A DNA stretch of 64,000 bases from NCBI GenBank assembly GCA_964399165.1, contig CAYNPO010000018.1, positions 1-64,000 on the forward strand. Reading direction: 5' to 3'. The translations under genes were made by a program, and so were the position numbers. Source of the stretch: UBA6144 sp964399165 (GTDB lineage: Bacteria; Bdellovibrionota; Bacteriovoracia; Bacteriovoracales; Bacteriovoracaceae). Positions 48,384 through 58,757 of this stretch are shown piece by piece. Under the pieces are notes generated by a model. It worked only from the letters and a program-made list of their open reading frames with translations, was not told the origin of the DNA and searched no databases. Position 1 is the first letter of the stretch. Each line of letters starts with the position of its first letter.

Positions 48384-49493
48384 ATGTCACGACAAGTCAG
48401 CTTCTACAATTTCCCCAAACTCCACGACGAAAAATTCCAGCAAGAAGTGATGAAGCGCTTTGGCGAGATCGTCGCCAACAACGCCTTCGTGGAAGGCAAG
48501 TGGAACGCGGCCTTCGAGGAAGAGTTCGCCCGCCAGCAGGGGGCCAAGCACTGCCTGCTGCTCGCCAACGGCACCGACGCACTCGAGTTGGCCCTCATCG
48601 CCGCCGGCGTGAGGCCCGGGGACAAGGTCGCCATCACCTCCATCAGTTTTTACGCCACCGCCGAGTGCGTGGTCACGGTGGGCGCCACACCGGTCTTCGT
48701 GGACGTGTTCCCCGACACCGGCCTCATGGACCCCGCCTCCCTGGCACGCATCGTCCAACAGCACGACATCAAGGCCGTGATCCCCGTCCACATCTATGGT
48801 CTGCCCGCCGACATTTCCGCCATCGAAGGAGTCTGCCGGCCCAAAGGCATCAAGATCATTGAGGACGGGGCCCAGTGCCAGGGCGGCTCTTACGAGAACG
48901 GGCGCCCCATGGGCTCAAGCGAGAACATCACCACGTTCTCCTTCTACCCCACCAAAAACCTGGGCGCCTTCGGTGACGCCGGCGCCGTGACCTTCCACGA
49001 CGACTCTCTCAAGCAAACCTTTTTGTCCCTCAGAAACCACGGTCGCTCCCCCACTGGCCACGCCCTCGTCGGTCGCAACAGCCGCTGCGACCACCTCCAG
49101 GCGGCCGTACTGCACCTCAAGCTCTCCACCACCGAGAAACTCAACCGGGACCGCAAGACCATCGCCAAGAAGTACCTCCAAGCGCTCAAGGGCCTTCCCC
49201 TGCGCCTCGTTCCCGAGAAATATGCCGAACTCTCCTCCTGGCACCTGTTCCCGGTGGGCGTGGAGAACAAGGACGTGAAGTATAAGCTGCGTGAGCATCT
49301 CACTGCAGCGGGCGTGGGCAACATGCTCTTTTACGAGAAGGCCCTTCCCGAAGAAAGGCCCATCGCCCACTATCCAGGGGAGACAACCCACGCGGCCCCC
49401 TTCGCCGCCCAGACGCTGTGCCTGCCCATGCACCCGTTCCTTGAAGACGCTGACATCGAGTACGTGCGCGATACGCTGAAAAAATTCTTTTAA
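48384..49493 (+). CDS. DegT/DnrJ/EryC1-family PLP aminotransferase
   Basis: 369 residues. PLP-dependent sugar aminotransferase of the DegT/DnrJ/EryC1/StrS group. Lys of the internal aldimine is in TTFSFYPTKNLGAFGDAGAVTF; the N-terminal HCLLLANGTDALELALIAAGVRPGDKVAI and DGAQCQGGS segments are characteristic. Transfers an amino group from glutamate to a nucleotide-linked keto sugar, usually for surface polysaccharide or LPS. AGGGGG precedes the ATG. It is followed by a hairpin and then the flagellin leader; possibly flagellin or LPS sugar modification, which is inference from neighbourhood. Confidence 0.92.
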   Translation: MSRQVSFYNFPKLHDEKFQQEVMKRFGEIVANNAFVEGKWNAAFEEEFARQQGAKHCLLLANGTDALELALIAAGVRPGDKVAITSISFYATAECVVTVGATPVFVDVFPDTGLMDPASLARIVQQHDIKAVIPVHIYGLPADISAIEGVCRPKGIKIIEDGAQCQGGSYENGRPMGSSENITTFSFYPTKNLGAFGDAGAVTFHDDSLKQTFLSLRNHGRSPTGHALVGRNSRCDHLQAAVLHLKLSTTEKLNRDRKTIAKKYLQALKGLPLRLVPEKYAELSSWHLFPVGVENKDVKYKLREHLTAAGVGNMLFYEKALPEERPIAHYPGETTHAAPFAAQTLCLPMHPFLEDADIEYVRDTLKKFF

Positions 49494-49505
49494 GAAGCCG
49501 TTCAC

Positions 49506-49531
49506 GGAAGGGAGACTTTCTTCTCCCTTCC
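49506..49531 (+). terminator. Hairpin after the DegT gene
   Basis: GGAAGGGAGA-CTTTCT-TCTCCCTTCC, 10-bp perfect stem, 12 bases past the stop. The following bases (GCTCGTTACG) are not T-rich, so this may be a processing or pausing hairpin rather than a simple terminator. Confidence 0.5.
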
Positions 49532-49582
49532 GCTCGTTACGAGTAGCCGACGATTCCACTCCAGTTATTTCCCCTCGGGTTT

Positions 49583-49656
49583 AGGAAAAATTTTCCTCAA
49601 ATTCCTCAAAGGCCCACCGAAACGCTTGGTCAAGAAGCCCAACCATGGTGGTTGGG
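49583..49656 (+). promoter_or_regulatory. Flagellin leader with two hairpins
   Basis: AGGAAAA-A-TTTTCCT (49583-49597) and CCCAACCA-TGG-TGGTTGGG (49638-49656), both perfect inverted repeats, lie between the DegT hairpin and the flagellin start. No convincing sigma-28 or sigma-54 promoter element was seen. The second hairpin would be close to, or within, the flagellin 5' untranslated region. Confidence 0.45.
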
Positions 49657-49723
49657 AACAAGTATTGACTGAGGGCATGGAGCCCACGCGGCCTGAACAA
49701 CCGCGACGAGCAGGGAGGTTTTG

Positions 49724-49744
49724 ATGGTTATCAACGGAGGTTAG
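49724..49744 (+). CDS. Six-codon leader ORF overlapping the flagellin ribosome binding site
   Basis: ATG-GTT-ATC-AAC-GGA-GGT-TAG (MVINGG). GGGAGG lies 5 bases upstream (49713-49718), a good Shine-Dalgarno, and the stop is 4 bases before the flagellin ATG at 49749. The flagellin Shine-Dalgarno (CGGAGG, 49735-49740) is formed by the leader's Asn-Gly-Gly codons, so ribosomes on the leader cover the flagellin start. Confidence 0.5.
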   Translation: MVINGG

Positions 49745-49748
49745 GTCT

Positions 49749-50579
49749 ATGGGTTTCAGAATTAACACGAACGTTCCTTCACTCACCGCGCAGCGCTCAG
49801 TCGGCAAAACCAGCCGCGAGCAGGAAGAAAGCTTCGCCAAGCTGTCTTCCGGGCAACGGATCACCAAAGCGTCTGACGACGCCGCGGGCCTCGCGATCAG
49901 TGAAAAAATGAAGGCGGAAATCCGCTCTGCCCGCCAGGCGGACCGGAACGCCAACGACGGTATCAGCATGGTGCAAGTGGCAGAAGGTGGCCTGAACGAG
50001 ACTCAGAACATCCTGACCCGCCTGCGCGAGCTCGCGGTCCAGGCGTCTTCCGACACCGTGAGCGACGTGGAACGCGGTTTCAGCAACCTTGAGTACCAGA
50101 ACCTGGTTCAGGAAATGGAGCGTATCTCCAAGTCCACCGAGTTCAACGGCATCAAGTTGCTGGACGGCTCCGGCGAGAAGCTGGACTTCCAGGTTGGCAC
50201 CAAGGGCGACGAAAACAGCAAGATCTCCTATGACGCCAGCCAGGTTAACTCCGGCGTAGGCGAGCTGGGCATCGAAGGCCTGGAAGTGTCTTCCAAAGAG
50301 GGCGCCCAATCCAGCCTGCAGACCGTCGACCAAGCGATCGAGAAAGTGTCCGGCCAACGCGCCTTCTTGGGAGCCTTGCAGAACCGCTTGATCTCCACCA
50401 GCAACAACTTGCAGGTGTCAGTGGAGAACATGAGCGCCGCCAACTCCCGGATCCGCGACGTGGACTACGCCGAGGAAACCGCCAAGCAGGCCAAGAACTC
50501 CATCCTGCAGGCCGCCGGTACCTCAGTGTTGGCCCAGGCCAACATGAGCGGACAGAACGCCTTGAAACTGGTTGGTTAA
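49749..50579 (+). CDS. fliC: Flagellin
   Basis: 276 residues, the short type with almost no hypervariable middle. N-terminal D0/D1: MGFRINTNVPSLTAQRSVGK, then SSGQRITKASDDAAGLAISEKMKAEIRS and DGISMVQVAEGGLNETQNILTRLRELAVQASS. C-terminal D1/D0: AFLGALQNRLISTSNNLQVSVENMSAANSRIRDVDYAEETAKQAKNSILQAAGTSVLAQANMSGQNALKLVG. The central part (~140-200) is short and Gly/Ser/Asp-rich. The structure and the MGFRINTNV start resemble Bdellovibrio flagellins. Filament protein, exported by the flagellar type III apparatus. Strong terminator behind; a short leader ORF in front. Other flagellar genes are not in the window. Confidence 0.97.
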   Translation: MGFRINTNVPSLTAQRSVGKTSREQEESFAKLSSGQRITKASDDAAGLAISEKMKAEIRSARQADRNANDGISMVQVAEGGLNETQNILTRLRELAVQASSDTVSDVERGFSNLEYQNLVQEMERISKSTEFNGIKLLDGSGEKLDFQVGTKGDENSKISYDASQVNSGVGELGIEGLEVSSKEGAQSSLQTVDQAIEKVSGQRAFLGALQNRLISTSNNLQVSVENMSAANSRIRDVDYAEETAKQAKNSILQAAGTSVLAQANMSGQNALKLVG

Positions 50580-50596
50580 TCGTCCCAAGTTCGTGG

Positions 50597-50622
50597 GGGG
50601 CCCCTCTGGGGCCCCTTTTTTT
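50597..50622 (+). terminator. Rho-independent terminator of flagellin
   Basis: GGGGCCCC-TCT-GGGGCCCC stem followed by TTTTTTT, 17 bases past the flagellin stop. Confidence 0.93.
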
Positions 50623-50670
50623 GTCCTTAGCTTGCCGTCCGATTGCTGCTCTGCTAGGTAAACTCCCACT

Positions 50671-51387
50671 ATGTTTGAACGGCCGAAATCCCCCATGGCG
50701 GACAACCACTGCTACCGCCCGGACTTCAAGTCTTACAGCCGCGACAATCCCTACAACGACCGACTCAAAGCCTTCGACGCCTTCGTCATGCGCGACGAGG
50801 AGGCCGAGGCCCACAGAGGTGATTGGCGCACGGTTTTTGGCAACGAAAACCCAGTAAGCGTGGAGATCGGCACCGGCTATGGCGAGTTCATGCTGGAATG
50901 GTGCCGCCAAAACCCCGCGGACAACTTCGTGGGCCTCGACCACCGCTTCAAGCGCAGCTTCCACCTGGCCAAGAAGCTCGACGCCGTGGAGAACAAAAAC
51001 TTCCGTTACCTGCGGGCCCGTGGAGAACGATTGGAGTTCACCTTCGGCGAAAGCGAGGTCCAGAACATCTTCTACTTCTTTCCCGACCCCTGGCCCAAGA
51101 CCCGCCACCACAAGAAGCGCCTGTTCCAGCGCCCCTTCCTGGACGCTGCCCACAAGGTCCTCAAGGACGGCGGCACCCTGTGGGTGAAAACGGACCATGA
51201 CGGCTACTATGAATGGATGTTGCGGGAACTGGGGGACGACCCGCGCTTCGAGGTGCTGCTCAAGAGCCGCGACCTGCGCGCCGAGCACCCCGGCCACTTC
51301 CTCGCCAGTTTCGAGACCAAGTTCGAAAAGATCTTCCTGTCCCAGGGCGTGCGCGTGAAGTCGCTGGTCCTCAAGAACCGGAAGTAG
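50671..51387 (+). CDS. trmB: tRNA (guanine-N7)-methyltransferase
   Basis: 238 residues. SAM-dependent enzyme that makes m7G46 in tRNA variable loops. VSVEIGTGYGEFMLEWCRQNPADNFVGLDHRFKRSFHLAKKL holds the SAM motif; FYFFPDPWPKTRHHKKRLFQRPFLD is the TrmB signature with catalytic Asp; KTDHDGYYEWM follows. First ~45 residues are an N-terminal extension. Its stop lies 1 base before the dnaG start region; transcribed with dnaG. Confidence 0.95.
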   Translation: MFERPKSPMADNHCYRPDFKSYSRDNPYNDRLKAFDAFVMRDEEAEAHRGDWRTVFGNENPVSVEIGTGYGEFMLEWCRQNPADNFVGLDHRFKRSFHLAKKLDAVENKNFRYLRARGERLEFTFGESEVQNIFYFFPDPWPKTRHHKKRLFQRPFLDAAHKVLKDGGTLWVKTDHDGYYEWMLRELGDDPRFEVLLKSRDLRAEHPGHFLASFETKFEKIFLSQGVRVKSLVLKNRK

Positions 51388-51388
51388 C

Positions 51389-53272
51389 ATGTCCGGGCAG
51401 CTGCGCGACCTCATCAAACAAGCCCCCGTCTCCCAGATCGTGGGACACTTCCTGCCGCTGCAGCGGAAGGGCCGAAACCTGGTCGCCTTGTGCCCGTTCC
51501 ACCCGGACAGCAATCCCTCCATGACGGTGAACGACGACCGCGGGACGTTCCGCTGCTGGTCCTGCCAGGCGGGCGGAGACGCGATCAGCTTCGTGATGGA
51601 CTTCAAGAAGCTAGAGTTCATCGAGGCCATGCGCGAATGCGCCAAGATCCTGGGCCTGCCCGAAGACGAGCTCAACCGCGAGAGGAAGAAAAACCCCAAG
51701 CTCGAGCTCGCCTTCCGCGTGCTGAACTACGCCAACAAGCTGTACGTGAAGGTGGGGGCCACCAAGCCCATGCACTTCCAGAAATTCTGCGAGGAGCGCC
51801 AACTCTCCGAGGAAGCCGCCACCAAGTTCCAGATCGGCTACGCCCCCGGCAACAACCTCCTCCTTTCCCAGATTCAGGGCATCGGCGGCAAGCTAGGCGA
51901 CGAGGCCATGGGCATGGCCAAGGAGATCGACCTCATTCGCGTCTCCGAGAAAACCGGCCGCGCCTACGATTTCTACCGGGACCGCGTGGTGTTCCCCATC
52001 CACGACCACGGCGGCCAGGTGCGTGGCTTCAGCTGCCGCAAGGTGCTCCCAGAGCAGGAGCCCAAGTTTCTCAACTCGCGCGATTCTTTCGTCTTTCACA
52101 AGGGCTCGATCCTCTATGGCTTCTTCCTCGCGAAGAACCCCATCCGCCAGGCCGATCAGGTGATCCTCGCCGAGGGGAACATGGACGTGGTGATGATGCA
52201 CCAGCATGGTTTCACCCACACTGTGGGGACCATGGGCGTGGCCCTCGGCGAATCGTGCCTGAGGCTCCTCTCGAACATGACCAAGAACGTGGTGCTGGCG
52301 ATGGACTCGGACAGCGCGGGCATGAAGGCCATGGTGGGCATCAACGCCGGTTTCATGGCCCAGGGGATTCTGCCCAAATACCTCTCTTTTGCGCCGGCCA
52401 AGGACCCCGACGATTTCTTGCGCCAGCACGGCCGCCTGGCGCTCATGGAGCGCATTGAGAAGGCCCCGCGTTTCATCGACCACTACATCGACGGCCTGGT
52501 TCCCAACCCCGTGCCCGAAACCATCGACCAGAAACTGGCGATCATGAAGCAGGCCTTTGCCGCCTTGGCCCCCCTGAAAGAACATTTAGAAGCCACTGAA
52601 CGCGCCGTGGCGCTTGCCAAGCGCTTGGGGCTGCGCTCCGACGAAAACAGCATTCTGGAAGAGTACCGCCAGGGCCTCAAGGGCCAAGAAAAGGCCTTCC
52701 CTCCTCAGCCGGCGCGCCCGCAACAGCCTGAAATCAAGACTGAGGAAGAGACCGAAGCGCAGGATGTTCAGGTTGAGGCGATGCATGCACCCCTGCCCAA
52801 GGCGGAAGTGGCGCCGCTCTTGCCCTCCGAGCGCACGCTATTGAAAACGTTGATGACCCACCCCGAGTGCGGTTCACAACCGCAACTCCATGAAATTCTT
52901 GCTTATGTTTCTCACCCCGAGGTAAAAGAGTTAGTTCTTTGGCTCTCCAAAATTTATTTGGAAATCGATGAACAGGAGTATCCCCGCATCCTCGCGGATG
53001 AGGCGTTCTCCGGGAAGTATGGGCGCGAGGTGAAGGGAATCGCCACTGAGGCGCTGGAACAGCACAAACATGAGCCGCTGAACGAGAAAGTGGTCGAGCG
53101 GCTACTGAAGGATCTGAAGGTGCGGATGCAGCTGGAGCAGCTCCGCCAGAAACGCAAAGAGTACACCCTGTTGCAACAGCAGAGTGTGACGCAAGAAGAG
53201 GTCAACTTCTATATGGTCCAGATCACCCAGATCGACCGGGACCTGCAGCAGTTGAAACGCCACCCGGTTTGA
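51389..53272 (+). CDS. dnaG: DNA primase
   Basis: 627 residues. CHC2 zinc finger at ~33-60 (ALCPFHPDSNPSMTV, FRCWSCQAGGD), then the RNA polymerase domain (ATKFQIGYAPG, RVVFPIHDHGGQVRGFSCR, KFLNSRDSFVFHKGSILYG) with TOPRIM (VILAEGNMDVVMMHQHGF; MDSDSAGMKAM). The C-terminal ~150 residues after a Pro/Gln/Glu-rich linker are helical and correspond to the helicase-binding domain. ATG 51389 follows trmB immediately. Upstream of rpoD by 22 bases: macromolecular-synthesis operon without rpsU. Confidence 0.96.
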   Translation: MSGQLRDLIKQAPVSQIVGHFLPLQRKGRNLVALCPFHPDSNPSMTVNDDRGTFRCWSCQAGGDAISFVMDFKKLEFIEAMRECAKILGLPEDELNRERKKNPKLELAFRVLNYANKLYVKVGATKPMHFQKFCEERQLSEEAATKFQIGYAPGNNLLLSQIQGIGGKLGDEAMGMAKEIDLIRVSEKTGRAYDFYRDRVVFPIHDHGGQVRGFSCRKVLPEQEPKFLNSRDSFVFHKGSILYGFFLAKNPIRQADQVILAEGNMDVVMMHQHGFTHTVGTMGVALGESCLRLLSNMTKNVVLAMDSDSAGMKAMVGINAGFMAQGILPKYLSFAPAKDPDDFLRQHGRLALMERIEKAPRFIDHYIDGLVPNPVPETIDQKLAIMKQAFAALAPLKEHLEATERAVALAKRLGLRSDENSILEEYRQGLKGQEKAFPPQPARPQQPEIKTEEETEAQDVQVEAMHAPLPKAEVAPLLPSERTLLKTLMTHPECGSQPQLHEILAYVSHPEVKELVLWLSKIYLEIDEQEYPRILADEAFSGKYGREVKGIATEALEQHKHEPLNEKVVERLLKDLKVRMQLEQLRQKRKEYTLLQQQSVTQEEVNFYMVQITQIDRDLQQLKRHPV

Positions 53273-53294
53273 AAACCGGACGAGGAGGGCCCCC

Positions 53295-55037
<1,743 letters not shown>

Positions 55038-55048
55038 AACGTCATCCT

Positions 55049-55078
55049 GGACGGGACCGAGCGGTCCCGTCCTTTTTT
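55049..55078 (+). terminator. Rho-independent terminator of rpoD
   Basis: GGACGGGACC-GAGC-GGTCCCGTCC, perfect 10-bp stem, then TTTTTT, starting 12 bases past the stop. Confidence 0.95.
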
Positions 55079-55145
55079 CTCCCATTCCCGCCAGCGACGC
55101 TTGCCCTGTAGAATGGACCTTTAGGGGTCTTTTTTCCGGGAACTC

Positions 55146-58100
55146 GTGTTGCAAGGCGAAAACGACAACGTCGCGCTGGCCGAAGGGGTGGTGACCGCCG
55201 CCTACGAAAGCCCCGTGCATTACCAGGCCAAGCGCCTGGTGGAATTGGGACGGGTGGTCCTCTCCTTCATCAAGGGGTCGCTGGACCAACACTTAGTCGT
55301 GTCCGGGATCGTCAGCGAGAACAACACCTCCTACGAGGCGCGCTTCACCTGGAAGCGCGAAGGCACGCTCTTCAAGGCCAACTGCACCTGCCACCTGTGG
55401 GCGCAGGAGAAAACCTGCGTACACGGGGCCGCCCTGTGGCACCGCTGGCGCCAGTTTGCCGGCGCAGGCGAGGAACAGAAACTCCCAGGCACCGGATCCA
55501 GTGCCTTCTTCGGCGAGGGAGTTCAGCCCGAGCATTGGGGCAGCATGGTCCGCCACGCCACACAGTTGCGAGGGGCCAAGCCCAGCGCGAGCTTCGGGTC
55601 GCTAAGCTACCTTCTGACCAACCGCCAGGTGGTGACCTGGCCCGCCCCCGAACGCTGGGAAGGTGGCCTGGTAGTCCGGCTCGTGCCGGCGGAGGAGCTG
55701 GAGGCTTACCGCGAACTCCCCACCGCCCAGGGCAAGCACGTGGCCGTCTATGCCTGGCTCGATCCCCAGGGGCAGGAAGTAGAGGAAGTCTCGCTTTTCG
55801 ACGTATTCACGCTCTTCAACTGGCGCACCGGCAAGGCCATGGACCTGCCCTCCGACCTCTCCGAGGCGCTCAAGCGCGCCAAACACCAGGACCCCTGGCT
55901 GCCGGTGAACGAGTGGCTGCGGCTCTTCCGTGACGTACGCCAACGTGAGGGCTTCGAGCTCCACGTGGGCGGGCAGCGCTGGAAGGACGTGGTGCCGCTG
56001 CCGGTGCAATGGCGCTTCGCCGTCACCCCCTCCCCGCGCAAGAGCTTCCTCAACCTGAAGCTCGAACTGGTAGACGCCGAGGACCAACTCGTCGATCCCC
56101 CGGAACCTTTCCGCATATTCGTCACAGAGGGTGGCTGGGGCGGAAGCTTCCGCTCCAAGAACGACGCCGTGGCCTTCCTCAAAGTGTTGGTGGAAGACTT
56201 CGGGCGCGAGACCGCCCTCCACCGCAAGAATCTCCACGGCGCCTCCCAAAAGTCGCGCATTAGCGACTGGGCGGACAGCCTCCAAGCAGACACCGAGATC
56301 CCTTTCTACGACCCAGGTCTCAAGCGCTTCTACACCTTGCCCACCAGCACCTTTCGCAAGGCCATGCTGGCCCTGTTGGACAGCTTCAACGACGCCGCTT
56401 TCCGCACCGTCTTCGCCCCCCCCGAGGAGCGCCGCCTGATCCTTCAGATGCCCAAGAACGCCTTGCTGGACAACATCTCCGATTTCCACGCCCGTTGCCA
56501 GGTGCTGGGCTTCCCGCTGCTCTACAACGACGTGCCCGTGCGCACCTGGAAGGCCGCCATCCGCTTTGAGCGCCAGCAGCGCCGGCTGGACTGGTTCGAG
56601 CTGGACCTGATCGTGGGCGATGAGGATTTGGAGGTCATTCGTCAGGCCGAGGTGGGCGACAACTTCATCATCACCGACAAAGGCCTGGTTCTCCTGACCG
56701 ACAAGGAAAAGGACCTCCTGCGCTTCATGAAGCGCTACACTAAGCTGGAAGGCGAAAAGAAGGAAGGCGGCGCCCCTGGAGGTCCACGCCGCTTCGGCCT
56801 ACGTCTCAACCGCGCACGCGTGTTCGAGCTCTTCGAGCTCAAGAAGTTGGGCGTGGATGGCGCGCTCACTCCTGAAGAAGAGAAGTTCTGTCACGACATC
56901 CTGAACCTGGAGCAGATGCCGGCGTACCCCTTGCCGGAAAAGCTCGCCGAGACCGCCCGTCCCTACCAGCGCCTAGGCTACCAGTGGCTGCGCTTCCTCT
57001 GGGAGCACGGATTCGGGGCCTGCCTCGCCGACGACATGGGCCTAGGTAAAACCCTCCAGGCGATCATGCTCCTGCAGGCCCTGGTAGACGAAGGTAAGAT
57101 CAAGCGCGCCCTGGTCATCTGCCCCGTGTCGCTCCTCTACAACTGGCGCAATGAACTAGAAAAATTCTCCACCCTCAAGTACGGCATCTTCTACGGCGAG
57201 GAGCGCGAGATCCCCGCAGACACCCAGGTGGTACTGACGAGCTACGGCCTCATGAAGAAGGAATCCCTCGGGGCCTTCGCCCAGGAAAACTTCGACGTGA
57301 TCGTCTTCGACGAGGTCCAGCACTTGAAGAACATCCGCAGCCTGGGCGCCAACGCCGCCCGCCAGCTGCAGGGCAAGTTCCGCATCTGCCTCACCGGCAC
57401 GCCGGTGGAGAACGACTTGGCCGAGTTCTACAACATCATGGACCTGTGCGTGCCCGGTGTGTGGGGCGACATGAGCCTGGTGCGCTCGAGCTCCAAGGCG
57501 AAGAACCGCCTCCTCGCGCGCAAGACGGTAAAGCCCTTCATCCTGCGCCGAACCAAGGAGCAGGTGCTCAAGGAATTGCCGGAGAAGATCGAGAACCACG
57601 TGTTCCTGGACTTCAGCCCCGAGGAGCGGGAGGCCTACCAGCAGCGCCTGGACACGGTCCGCTCCCAGATGGCCAACCCCGCCTTCACCAAGCGCTACGG
57701 CGAGGTGCTCAAGTCCCTGCTGGAGCTGCGCCAGCTGTGCCTGTGGCAGAAGAGCCGCGGCTCGTTCCAGTCCACCAAGGTGGAGTTCCTGTTGGAAAAC
57801 CTGGAGCAGCTCATGGAGGAGAACCACAAGGTGCTGGTCTTCTCCCAGTTCACCACCTACCTGGACCTGATCCAAGACAAGATCCGCGAGCGGGGCTGGA
57901 AGCACGCCCGCATCGACGGCTCCCAGACGGTGAAGAAGCGCGCCGAGCAGGTGGAGTCCTTCCAGAACGGCGACGCCCGGGTGTTCCTGATCAGCCTCAA
58001 GGCCGGGGGCGTGGGCCTGAATCTCACCGCAGCCAGCTACATCTTCCTGATGGACCCGTGGTGGAACCCAGCGGTGGAACGCCAGGCGGTGGACCGCGCC

Positions 58101-58286
58101 CACCGGATCGGGCAGGAGAACAAACTCACCGTCTACCGGCCTCTCATCAAGGGGTCGGTGGAAGAAAAGGTATTGTTGCTCCAGCAGGCCAAGCGCGAGC
58201 TCTTCCGTGACTTGATGGCCGAGGATGACGACGAGTACTTCAGCGGGAAACTGACGAAGGAAGACTTCCAGTCATTGTTGGGGTAA
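55146..58286 (+). CDS. SWIM-zinc-finger SNF2/Rad54-family ATPase
   Basis: 1046 residues. N-terminal SWIM zinc finger (FKANCTCHLWAQEKTCVHGAALW, the CxCx(n)CxH ligands) near residue 80, a ~450-residue specificity region, then SNF2 helicase lobes: ADDMGLGKTLQAIMLLQALV (Walker A), VLTSYGLMKKE, IVFDEVQHLKN (motif II), LTGTPVEN, VLVFSQFTTYLDL, ISLKAGGVGLNLTAASYIFLMDPWWNPAVERQAVDRAHRIGQ. ATP-driven double-strand DNA translocase; could remodel nucleoprotein or displace polymerase. TTG start at 55146 fits the N-terminus, although GTG/ATG alternatives exist nearby. It is separated from rpoD by a terminator. Confidence 0.92.
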   Translation: MLQGENDNVALAEGVVTAAYESPVHYQAKRLVELGRVVLSFIKGSLDQHLVVSGIVSENNTSYEARFTWKREGTLFKANCTCHLWAQEKTCVHGAALWHRWRQFAGAGEEQKLPGTGSSAFFGEGVQPEHWGSMVRHATQLRGAKPSASFGSLSYLLTNRQVVTWPAPERWEGGLVVRLVPAEELEAYRELPTAQGKHVAVYAWLDPQGQEVEEVSLFDVFTLFNWRTGKAMDLPSDLSEALKRAKHQDPWLPVNEWLRLFRDVRQREGFELHVGGQRWKDVVPLPVQWRFAVTPSPRKSFLNLKLELVDAEDQLVDPPEPFRIFVTEGGWGGSFRSKNDAVAFLKVLVEDFGRETALHRKNLHGASQKSRISDWADSLQADTEIPFYDPGLKRFYTLPTSTFRKAMLALLDSFNDAAFRTVFAPPEERRLILQMPKNALLDNISDFHARCQVLGFPLLYNDVPVRTWKAAIRFERQQRRLDWFELDLIVGDEDLEVIRQAEVGDNFIITDKGLVLLTDKEKDLLRFMKRYTKLEGEKKEGGAPGGPRRFGLRLNRARVFELFELKKLGVDGALTPEEEKFCHDILNLEQMPAYPLPEKLAETARPYQRLGYQWLRFLWEHGFGACLADDMGLGKTLQAIMLLQALVDEGKIKRALVICPVSLLYNWRNELEKFSTLKYGIFYGEEREIPADTQVVLTSYGLMKKESLGAFAQENFDVIVFDEVQHLKNIRSLGANAARQLQGKFRICLTGTPVENDLAEFYNIMDLCVPGVWGDMSLVRSSSKAKNRLLARKTVKPFILRRTKEQVLKELPEKIENHVFLDFSPEEREAYQQRLDTVRSQMANPAFTKRYGEVLKSLLELRQLCLWQKSRGSFQSTKVEFLLENLEQLMEENHKVLVFSQFTTYLDLIQDKIRERGWKHARIDGSQTVKKRAEQVESFQNGDARVFLISLKAGGVGLNLTAASYIFLMDPWWNPAVERQAVDRAHRIGQENKLTVYRPLIKGSVEEKVLLLQQAKRELFRDLMAEDDDEYFSGKLTKEDFQSLLG

Positions 58287-58292
58287 CGCACC

Positions 58293-58757
58293 ATGGATGC
58301 TCTTGAGCGCTTTATTCTGAAGGCCAAAAAAAATGGATGGGTGGGCGCCGAAACCGGTGGCACAAAAATCCCGGCTTCCCGGCTGGGCTCAATGGATATC
58401 ACATACCAGGATGGGGATTTCTTCTATCAAGACACGTTCGTTGGTCTTTCCGATTTTTGCGGCCAGGAGCATGTCTGCTTCAAGGGTGAAGCTGTCTGGA
58501 GCATGGTCTACCGTGGACGTATCATGCGCGCTGACCTCATCGACGGGGCACAAGTCGTGGAGATCCTGCGAGCCGCGCTCGGCGCTCTTTACCAGGAAGG
58601 AAGATTCCTGGGGCATTTCCAACACAAGTCGGCCGAGTTTACCTATCTCGACACGAACCAGGGTGATTTCAATAATTTCTCTGGCCGGGAAACGATCATC
58701 CGGGATCGAGTGGAAGCCTACGAACTCCACTACGTCGGCGGAATAGTCCGCAAGTAA
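58293..58757 (+). CDS. DUF5680 domain protein
   Basis: 154 residues. The domain of ~140 residues (LERFILKAKKNGWVGAETGG, GSMDITYQDGDFFYQDTFVGLSDFCGQEHVC, AVWSMVYRGRI, ALYQEGRFLGHFQH, NFNNF...GRETI) matches the DUF5680 family, whose members are stand-alone or fused to helix-turn-helix proteins. It is cytosolic with Cys at about 52 and 58. Function unknown. It follows the SNF2 gene by 6 bases and shares its direction. Its last 28 bases overlap the convergent glycosyltransferase gene. Confidence 0.8.
   Translation: MDALERFILKAKKNGWVGAETGGTKIPASRLGSMDITYQDGDFFYQDTFVGLSDFCGQEHVCFKGEAVWSMVYRGRIMRADLIDGAQVVEILRAALGALYQEGRFLGHFQHKSAEFTYLDTNQGDFNNFSGRETIIRDRVEAYELHYVGGIVRK

Noticed and set aside
49494..49748. 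Sigma-28 promoter for flagellin
   Set aside because: No TAAA-N15-GCCGATAA-like pair could be matched with acceptable spacing; TTGACT at 49665 has no -10 partner.
50671..53294. Complete rpsU-dnaG-rpoD macromolecular operon
   Set aside because: No rpsU is present; trmB takes its place directly before dnaG.
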